From the NCBI GenBank assembly GCA_022340665.1, contig JAJDNM010000097.1:1-37494 (forward strand): 37,494 nucleotides of DNA. The letters are read 5' to 3'. A model generated the notes under the pieces. The model saw only the letters and a list, made by a program, of their open reading frames with translations, did no database searches and was not told where the DNA came from. Position numbers and translations under genes: made by a program. Source of the DNA: Acidobacteriota bacterium (GTDB taxonomy: Bacteria > Acidobacteriota > Thermoanaerobaculia > Thermoanaerobaculales > Sulfomarinibacteraceae). Position 1 is the stretch's first letter, and each line of letters begins with the position of its first letter. Below, piece after piece: positions 32,341-37,494 of the stretch.

Positions 32341-33525
32341 TTACTGGTCACTGGTTGCACGGGCGGACCGCAGGGCGCCCTGCCGGTATTCGACAACATC
32401 ATTCGCCCGCGAGGCGAGCTCGCGATCCGGGGTCAGCCAGATTGCCGTGCGACCCACCGACGCCCGGACCACCGCCGCCCGCCAGAGCTCGCCCCGGACG
32501 GCGTTGACCCACGGCATCGGGTCGACAACGACGAGGATGCGGTAGGACGACGGAATGACCCGCGCCGCCTGCACGAGCATGCGGTGGTACGGAGTCAGCG
32601 GAGCCCCGTCGACTTCGAGATGGCGATCACCCAACGCATCAACGACTTCTTCGAGAGAGCAGGCTTCCCTGATTGCCGCGAGGGCAGCACGATCGAGTCC
32701 GGTTTCGGCGAGGGGCGTCAGATTGGCGACCAGCGCTCCGGGCACGAAGTCCTCGCCGGGAGCGACCAATGCCACCAGCCGCTCCCCTGCTTCGGGAGGC
32801 GACCCATCGATCATCACCTGCCCTGACAGGGGCGGGCGACGACCGGTCACGACTTCAGCGAACGCTGCCGCCTCTGCCGGTGAATCACAGAGGATCGCGA
32901 TCGACTCGCCGGCTCGAAGATCGAGATTGATCGGGACCGTTCGAGGCAGAGAATCGTCTCCCGGCACCACAATGTCCCTCAGACTCACGGTGCCGCGGAT
33001 GTCGCGGCCAGGCGGACTCGGTTGGGAACGATCCTGTGTTGGGGAGGAGAATCGAGCAATTCGCTGGGCGAAGAAGATCAGGATGGCGGGCGCCAACCAC
33101 CCGCCGCTGTCCAACGCCACGAGTCGAGGCTCGAGCACGAAGGCCATGCCCCATCCCAGGATGGCCAGCAAATCTGCAACGTCCGGGCGGCTGAGGTTTC
33201 GCCTCCCGACGGTCAGTGCGACGGCCACCACCAGGGCGGCCAGAAGGACCCAACTGAAGGTCAGCTCCCAGCCCCCTTCGAACAGGAGAAATCCCGCTGC
33301 CGAGCCGATGACCACCACGCTTGACCACGGTTCGGTCGCGCGCCTCCTGTCGACCGAGCGATGAACTGCAAGTGCCGCAGCGGTGATCACTGGAGCCAGG
33401 TTCGGTCTCCACCAAGCGACCCAGGGCAGCGCCGCGAACAGGGCCGCGTGGCACCATCCGGCGACCACGGTCCAAGGCAAATTCACGGGCCGATGGTACC
33501 CCGGCAAGGCTGCCGTACCAAGCAT
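32341..33525 (-). CDS. Membrane-anchored pseudo-ABC ATPase-like protein
   Basis: The protein is about 394 residues from the ATG at 33525. The N-terminal half has five or so hydrophobic helices (WTVVAGWCHAALFAALPWVAWW, PVITAAALAV, VVVIGSAAGFLLFE, WVLLAALVVAVAL, LAILGWGMAFVL, LAPAILIFFA). The C-terminal half follows the outline of an ABC exporter ATPase: a strand set VSLRDIVVPGDD, then LRAGESIAILCDSPAEAA where GxxGxGK(S/T) should be, GQVMIDGSPP, a Q-loop-like VALVAPGEDF, LTPYHRMLVQAARV in the place of LSGGQ, and YRILVVVDPMPWV in the place of Walker B. The Walker A Lys, the signature motif and the catalytic Glu are all missing, so ATP hydrolysis is unlikely. No partner gene is adjacent. An inactive exporter half with a structural or regulatory role is inferred. 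Confidence 0.72.
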   Translation of the reverse strand: MLGTAALPGYHRPVNLPWTVVAGWCHAALFAALPWVAWWRPNLAPVITAAALAVHRSVDRRRATEPWSSVVVIGSAAGFLLFEGGWELTFSWVLLAALVVAVALTVGRRNLSRPDVADLLAILGWGMAFVLEPRLVALDSGGWLAPAILIFFAQRIARFSSPTQDRSQPSPPGRDIRGTVSLRDIVVPGDDSLPRTVPINLDLRAGESIAILCDSPAEAAAFAEVVTGRRPPLSGQVMIDGSPPEAGERLVALVAPGEDFVPGALVANLTPLAETGLDRAALAAIREACSLEEVVDALGDRHLEVDGAPLTPYHRMLVQAARVIPSSYRILVVVDPMPWVNAVRGELWRAAVVRASVGRTAIWLTPDRELASRANDVVEYRQGALRSARATSDQ

Positions 33526-33527
33526 CA

Positions 33528-33659
33528 ATGGGAAAGCTTGAAGGACTCGATCTGCCGCAACTCGACGATCTTCTCGACGAGGAAGAGCACATCACCCGGG
33601 ATTCCGTACGGTCGTGGGTGGACGAACGGGTACTGCCCCACATCCAAGAATGGGGGTGA
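33528..33659 (+). pseudogene. Truncated acyl-CoA dehydrogenase (glutaryl-CoA-type) N-terminus
   Basis: A 43-codon frame starts at ATG 33528 and ends at TGA 33657-33659. Its product has LEGLDLPQLDDLLDEEEHIT then RDSVRSWVDERVLPHIQEWG, the typical first helices of glutaryl-CoA-type acyl-CoA dehydrogenases (L-L-x-E-E-E, RD(T/S)VR, V-x-E-x-V-L-P-x-I). The expected continuation (EGRFP and the FAD-binding body) is absent in all frames downstream. A factor-independent terminator lies 215 bases later, as if the body of the gene had been deleted. The start overlaps the divergent pseudo-ABC gene start. Confidence 0.55.
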
Positions 33660-33873
33660 AACTGTCACTTCCTACACGCGCTGACGGACTCGCTTACAGA
33701 GCACACGTCCAGAACCATGACGGAAGATGGAATCACAACCAGCCCTACTGATTGCAGGGGAAACCTTTTCTCAATTCCTGCGTATAAGACGGTTGAACAG
33801 ATGGGTCGAAGAGGCGGGCCCGGCGCCCCCCAGCGCCACACAACAACGACCTCTATCAAACTCCTCCTTTTTT

Positions 33874-33902
33874 GGCTCCTCCCCCGGGAGCCAACTTTTT
33901 TC
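33874..33902 (+). terminator. Factor-independent terminator upstream of aroDE
   Basis: GGCTCC (33874-33879) pairs with GGAGCC (33887-33892) around a C-rich loop and is followed by six T (33896-33901). It reads on the plus strand and lies before the aroDE promoter-like box. With no intact gene upstream on this strand, it is best read as the leftover terminator of the deleted acyl-CoA dehydrogenase gene. Attenuation of aroDE is a less likely alternative. Confidence 0.65.
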
Positions 33903-33922
33903 GCACTGAATTTTCGTGCTGA

Positions 33923-33939
33923 CTGGTATCCTCGACGCC
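33923..33939 (+). promoter_or_regulatory. Extended -10 next to the aroDE start (leaderless candidate)
   Basis: TGGTATCCT (33923-33931) fits an extended -10 and is 8 bases from the GTG at 33940, so the transcript would begin at the start codon. This supports 33940 as the real start and places the terminator at 33874-33902 outside the transcript. Confidence 0.4.
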
Positions 33940-35424
33940 GTGGACTGGATCGTCTCACTGACCCCCGAAGCTGTAGCCGACCCGACGGCGGCACTCGCCG
34001 ATCCGCCGCCCGGTGCGACGATTGTCGAATTACGTCTCGACCGTTTCCCAGGCATCGATATCCAGTCTGCCGTGACCTCCTGCCCGCTCCCCGTGCTGGC
34101 GACCTTACGTTCCCGGACCGAGGGCGGCGAAGGGCCGAACGATCCCGCTGCCCGGTTGGAAATCCTCAGTGCGGCTCGTGACTCGGGCGCGGCCCTGCTC
34201 GACCTCGAGTTCGAGCGTGATGCCCCGTTGATCCGAAAACTGGGCCTGACCCCCGAGCAAACCGTCCTGTCTTGGCACGATCCATCGGGAACCCCTGACG
34301 GACTTGCTGATATCACCGAGCGGATGAGCGAGAACTCGGCTCGCTGGATCAAGGTCGTACCGTTGGCGAACAGCGTACGAGATCTCGTTTCGGTTCTCGA
34401 ACTTCATGGGCGATTCAACCGCGGTCCGCACCGGGATCGACGACTGATCACCTTTGCCATGGGTGGGCCCGGTCTCGCGAGTCGGTATCTCGCTTCCCTC
34501 TTCGGCCCTCCGATCGGATTCGCCGCATGGAATGATGAGGGCCCGGCAGCGCCCGCGCAGATCACGATCGACCAGACTGAGGCCGTTATCTCTCACCTGC
34601 ACGGCCCACCTCAGCGTATGTACGGCGTCGTCGGCGCCGATGTAGCCAACAGCCTCAGTCCGGTTCTCCACTCGGCCGGCTACCGAAGCCTCGATCTTCC
34701 CTACCTGCTGCTGCCGATATCGGTCCCCGACGCCGCCGAAACGCTCGAGCTCTTCGGCCCTCGAGGCTCTACACCGTTCGATCGAGTCGGCCTCGAACCG
34801 TGGGGATGGGCGGTGACCACACCGTTCAAGGCGGACGCCGCTGCGGCAGCGGACCGACACGCGCCGAGGGTTCTGCGGGCCGGTGCGGCCAATACCTTGA
34901 TCCTCGGGGAACAGGACGTGCTCGCCGAGAACACGGACGCTGACGGTATCGTCGGTTCGTTGGTCGCCCTCGGAGTCGATCCCCGGGGTCGAAAGGCAGT
35001 TGTCCAGGGAACTGGCGGCGCAGCACGCGGCGCGGCCGTTGGACTCCACCTCGCAGGCGCGGACGTATTCTTGCGCGGCCGATCAGCCGAAAAGACCCGG
35101 GAGACGGCGGAGATGATGGATATCGGATGGCAGGATCCGGCAGAAAGCTGCCCGGATGGGGCGATTCTCGTCAACGCCACCCCCGTCGGTTGCGAACCCG
35201 ACGAAGAGGGACCTTTTTCAGAGGACGAGATCAGCAGGGCGGCGGCGGTCGTCGACATGGTGTATGCCGATCATCTGACCCACCTGATTCGCTGTGCCAC
35301 GGATGCAGATGTGCCGGCAGCCGACGGGCGCGATGTCCTCCTTCACCAGGGCATCGCTCAGTTCGCGGCCTTTACGCAGCGAGTCCCACCCAAGGATGAA
35401 ATGCGGGCCGCGCTGACGCGATGA
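33940..35424 (+). CDS. aroDE: Bifunctional 3-dehydroquinate dehydratase (type I)/shikimate dehydrogenase
   Basis: The 494-residue fusion covers steps three and four of the shikimate pathway. The first domain (about 1-220) is a type I dehydroquinase: IVELRLDRF with E30 and R32, LSWHDPSGTPD with general base H113, WIKVVPLAN with Schiff-base K138, and FAMGGPGLASRYLASLFG near the end. The second (about 225-490) is AroE: YGVVGADVANSLSPVLHSAG binds shikimate, TTPFKADAA has K297, ENTDADG has D333, and VVQGTGGAARGAAVGL is the NADPH loop. GTG at 33940 gives MDWIVSLTP, a normal first strand; an in-frame GTG at 33916 is the alternative. This domain order is that of plants and a few bacteria. trpS lies convergently downstream. 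Confidence 0.93.
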   Translation: MDWIVSLTPEAVADPTAALADPPPGATIVELRLDRFPGIDIQSAVTSCPLPVLATLRSRTEGGEGPNDPAARLEILSAARDSGAALLDLEFERDAPLIRKLGLTPEQTVLSWHDPSGTPDGLADITERMSENSARWIKVVPLANSVRDLVSVLELHGRFNRGPHRDRRLITFAMGGPGLASRYLASLFGPPIGFAAWNDEGPAAPAQITIDQTEAVISHLHGPPQRMYGVVGADVANSLSPVLHSAGYRSLDLPYLLLPISVPDAAETLELFGPRGSTPFDRVGLEPWGWAVTTPFKADAAAAADRHAPRVLRAGAANTLILGEQDVLAENTDADGIVGSLVALGVDPRGRKAVVQGTGGAARGAAVGLHLAGADVFLRGRSAEKTRETAEMMDIGWQDPAESCPDGAILVNATPVGCEPDEEGPFSEDEISRAAAVVDMVYADHLTHLIRCATDADVPAADGRDVLLHQGIAQFAAFTQRVPPKDEMRAALTR

Positions 35425-35547
35425 GCAGAGGGGACCAGGAGAAGAGGAAAAAGCCGACACACCACGCCCCCGGATTCCTCCCCACCTGTTCCTCCTTCAC
35501 TTCTCGGCTAGCGATAGGAGCAGCAGCGCGAGGCTTTGTGGCGAGTC

Positions 35548-36516
35548 CTACAGGATGCCGACGGCCCTGCGAACGTCGTCCATCAGTGGGGCAACCGTCT
35601 CGCGGGCCTTCTCGGCGCCGGCGGCAAGGATTCGGTCGACCTCTGCAGGATCATCACTGAGTTCCTCATATCGTACCCGTGCTTTTCCAAAGGTGACGAG
35701 GTAGTAGTCGAAGAGTCGCTTCTTCATGTCCCCATAACCAACGCCACCCTCTGCAAAGGCCTGTTCCACCCAGCCGCGCTCCGACTCATCCGGCGCGAAA
35801 ACCCTGAGGAGCTGATACAGGGCGTTGTCCTCGGTGGGCTTCGGCTCCTCGACCGGGGTGGAGTCCGTCACGATCGACATGATCTTCTTGCGAATCGGTT
35901 TCTCCGGGCCGAAGATATCGATCGTATTCTCGTACGATTTGCTCATCTTGCGACCGTCGAGGCCAGGCACGACCGCCACCTCATCGAGGATCAGCGGCTC
36001 CGGAAGGACGAATGGCTCCGCACCATAGGTATTGTGAAATGAGGCCGCCACATCCCGGGTTACCTCGAGGTGCTGTTTCTGGTCCTTTCCGACCGGCACC
36101 ATGTCGCTCTTGACAATGAGAATGTCCGCCGCCATCAGCACGGGGTAGGCAAAAAGACCGTGATTCGGAATCACCCCCTGCGCTACTTTGTCCTTGAAGG
36201 AATGACAACGTTGCAGCAAACCCATCGATGTGACAGTCGAGAGGTACCAGCTCAATTCGGTGACCTCGGGCAGATCTGACTGGCGGTAAATCACGGAGCG
36301 AGAGGGGTCGAGGCCTAGGGCGAGAAAACCGGTCGCCAGATCACCCACCAGACCTCGGAGGCGCTCGGGATCCTGGACGGTCGTGAGGGCGTGCAGGTCT
36401 GCGAGGAAGTAGTAACACTCGTGCTCTTCCTGCAGCTTCAGGAACTGGCGGACCGCTCCAAAATAGTTCCCGATGTGAAGGTTGCCGGAAGGCTGGACTC
36501 CGGACAGTACACGCAT
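35548..36516 (-). CDS. trpS: Tryptophanyl-tRNA synthetase
   Basis: The 322-residue class I synthetase charges tRNA-Trp with tryptophan. PSGNLHIGNYFGA carries the HIGN signature at 14-17, and GRKMSKSYENT carries KMSKS at 190-194. FLADLHALTT, YRQSDLPEVTELSW, PVLMAADILIV and VPVGKDQKQHLE are typical TrpRS blocks. Length is normal. GGGGAGG lies 4 bases before the ATG at 36516. No paralog or fusion is seen. The gene is convergent with aroDE and downstream of a ferredoxin gene in the same direction, separated from it by a strong terminator. Confidence 0.96.
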   Translation of the reverse strand: MRVLSGVQPSGNLHIGNYFGAVRQFLKLQEEHECYYFLADLHALTTVQDPERLRGLVGDLATGFLALGLDPSRSVIYRQSDLPEVTELSWYLSTVTSMGLLQRCHSFKDKVAQGVIPNHGLFAYPVLMAADILIVKSDMVPVGKDQKQHLEVTRDVAASFHNTYGAEPFVLPEPLILDEVAVVPGLDGRKMSKSYENTIDIFGPEKPIRKKIMSIVTDSTPVEEPKPTEDNALYQLLRVFAPDESERGWVEQAFAEGGVGYGDMKKRLFDYYLVTFGKARVRYEELSDDPAEVDRILAAGAEKARETVAPLMDDVRRAVGIL

Positions 36517-36556
36517 GAATCCTCCCCGTCAGCGGAAGATAGTAACACCCGGACAG

Positions 36557-36588
36557 AAAAAACCCGGCCGGGTTTGCCACCGGCCGGG
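36557..36588 (-). terminator. Factor-independent terminator of the ferredoxin gene
   Basis: On the minus strand CCCGGCCGG (36588-36580) pairs perfectly with CCGGCCGGG (36571-36563) across an 8-base loop, followed by six T (36562-36557). It lies 31 bases after the ferredoxin stop. It separates that gene from trpS, whose start is 41 bases further. Confidence 0.85.
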
Positions 36589-36618
36589 GTCTCGATCAGG
36601 AATCAACCGAGGCTTCGA

Positions 36619-36849
36619 TCACCCATCGTTGCCGATGGCTTCAGTCGGGCACGACTCCAATGCTTCTTCCATCAGCTCAGTTTCTTCGTCGTTTTCGGGC
36701 TGCTTGGAGACGTAGGAGTACCCCTCGTCTTCGTTTGCCTCGAAATTATTCGGCGCCGTCGTTCGGCAGACGTCGCAATCGATGCAGTTCGAATCCACGT
36801 ACCACGCTCCGGGTACGTTGTCAGCAAGCTTGTCATCAGGGTCAGCCAT
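36619..36849 (-). CDS. Small ferredoxin with a single [4Fe-4S]-type site
   Basis: The 76-residue acidic protein has NCIDCDVCRTTAP with C22, C25 and C28 and SCPTEAIG with C67, the four ligands of one cluster. The second cluster of bacterial 2x[4Fe-4S] ferredoxins is missing, and the region in its place is acidic. VDSNCIDCDVCRTTAPNNF is close to the monocluster ferredoxins of Firmicutes, deltaproteobacteria and actinobacteria. AAGGAGAGC precedes the ATG at 36849. It should be a soluble one-electron carrier. A strong terminator follows. Its redox partners are not in the window. Confidence 0.92.
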   Translation of the reverse strand: MADPDDKLADNVPGAWYVDSNCIDCDVCRTTAPNNFEANEDEGYSYVSKQPENDEETELMEEALESCPTEAIGNDG

Positions 36850-36935
36850 CTTGCTCTCCTTTCAGGCGGGTTTCCCGCACGTCCGCGGGATGATACCACC
36901 CGCTCGATTCTTGTCAATTCGCGAGTTGAGACTTC

Positions 36936-37494
36936 TCACCGTGGGGGAATCTCAACAGGGCGACGATTCAACGTCGGATACGATCCAGCGTTCGATTTCG
37001 CTTCTCCCGACGGCCACTGGCAATCGACGTTGTATGGATACGCAAACAGCGGCAGGACCGCGGTCGGATCCTGGGTCACATTATCGATCAGGGTCCCGTA
37101 GACCGTCATTCCGACAACCGGTTCGCTGCTGCCGGAGGTCCAACGAAGGACCGAGACCCTGAGCAAAGTGTCTTCAGGGACCGATCCGAAGCCGAAAATG
37201 GAAAACACCCTGTCGTACTGGACGTGCGATGCCGGAGGCATCTCGACGATTCTCGAGATCTGGTTCCCGTCCACGTCGAGATAGGGTTCGCCATCACCCC
37301 GGAACGGCTGCAGCAGGAGCGTGATCGAGGTCAACGGGTCGGAGGCGTTGACGATGCCGAGGTTGAAGCGCATATCCCCGTTCTCGTAACCGCCGGTGAC
37401 AATCTGGAAATTGAAGTCACCGTTCTCGCCCATCGCGGACGGATCTGCAAGGTTGTACCAGGCTACGCCAGGCAGGGTCTGGCCAAAGGTCCCG
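36936..37494 (-). CDS. C-terminus of a secreted beta-rich protein (start outside window)
   Basis: The frame is open to the right edge; the last 185 residues are visible. The sequence is beta-strand rich with small polar residues: GQTLPGVAWYNLADPSAM, FNFQIVTGGYENGDMRFNLG, IVNASDPLTSITLLLQPFRG, then IVEMPPASHVQYDRVFSIFG, LLRVSVLRW, VVGMTVYGTLIDNVTQDPTA. The pattern 'NLGIVN...V.DG.G...' followed by '...YGTLIDN.TQDPTAVLP' recalls Ig-like domains at the ends of large secreted proteins in Acidobacteriota-type genomes. It has no sorting motif or anchor. Function is unknown; it could be an adhesin, a peptidase accessory domain or a surface protein. Confidence 0.75.
   Translation of the reverse strand, partial: GTFGQTLPGVAWYNLADPSAMGENGDFNFQIVTGGYENGDMRFNLGIVNASDPLTSITLLLQPFRGDGEPYLDVDGNQISRIVEMPPASHVQYDRVFSIFGFGSVPEDTLLRVSVLRWTSGSSEPVVGMTVYGTLIDNVTQDPTAVLPLFAYPYNVDCQWPSGEAKSNAGSYPTLNRRPVEIPPR

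Noticed and set aside
33717-33909. Possible leader peptide with attenuation of aroDE at the 33874-33902 terminator
   Set aside because: The -10 box and start of aroDE lie after the terminator, and the frames across it have no run of aromatic codons at a suitable place. A leftover terminator is simpler.
36850-36935. Short GC hairpins between the ferredoxin and the secreted protein gene
   Set aside because: CCCGC/GCGGG pairs of 5 bp without a T-run; too weak to call a terminator.
1-37494. CRISPR arrays, tRNA or rRNA genes, prophage or intact transposase
   Set aside because: The tandem 7-bp arrays lack spacers of CRISPR type, I saw no cloverleaf or rRNA segments in the gaps, and no frame shows transposase or phage motifs.

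Overview
The window is a GC-rich, gene-dense bacterial chromosome segment with short intergenic gaps and genes on both strands. Secreted sulfatase-like and arylsulfotransferase-like proteins ending in an LGYI-type tail, a secreted adhesin-like protein at the right edge, and the general codon style suggest a Gram-negative, soil- or sediment-type lineage such as Acidobacteriota (Thermoanaerobaculia-like). That placement is an inference from gene style; no rRNA or other phylogenetic marker was used. I saw no rRNA, tRNA, CRISPR array, prophage or intact transposase.

Layout. 1-5 kb: the end of a cell-wall amidase, a histidine ammonia-lyase whose cofactor triad reads Ala-Cys-Gly, threonine synthase, a small conserved protein and a DUF374 acyltransferase. 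5-13 kb: a kinase/glycosidase fusion, HemW, LepA and an OmpR-type two-component pair. 13-19 kb: a sulfur-ester cluster made of a sulfatase-like lipoprotein, an arylsulfotransferase-like beta-propeller protein with a paralogous fragment beside it, and an ATP-sulfurylase/APS-kinase fusion whose sulfurylase active site is degenerate. 19-25 kb: a divergent Lrp-type regulator facing four genes (an unrecognised 433-residue protein, a LysN-like aminotransferase, a homoserine dehydrogenase and an aldehyde dehydrogenase), which looks like a regulated amino-acid catabolic module. 25-31 kb: a coupled sulfotransferase/DUF3108 pair, then a three-gene unit (alkaline-phosphatase-superfamily membrane protein, ribbon-helix-helix-like small protein, three-helix membrane protein) and an EamA transporter. 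31-37.5 kb: a toroid-like protein, a pseudo-ABC protein, a truncated acyl-CoA dehydrogenase remnant, an AroD-AroE fusion, TrpS, a ferredoxin and the C-terminus of a secreted protein.

The most distinctive signal lies outside the genes. At least seven intergenic regions carry short tandem arrays whose unit is always 7 bp but whose unit sequence differs from place to place (ATTCCTA, TTTTGAG, AAATCCG, AAAATTC and others). They are usually arranged as two arrays in inverted orientation around a C-rich/G-rich core. Several touch or supply the stop codon of the flanking gene, and two bridge the stops of convergent genes. A separate 183-bp REPIN/MITE-like element and a degenerate inverted repeat add to this repeat landscape.

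The sulfur genes (APS kinase fusion, arylsulfotransferase-like protein, PAPS-type sulfotransferase, sulfatase-like lipoprotein) together suggest that this organism makes and remodels sulfated or phosphorylated envelope molecules. Several genes appear to be transcribed from extended -10 promoters placed so close to the start codon that the mRNA would be leaderless.
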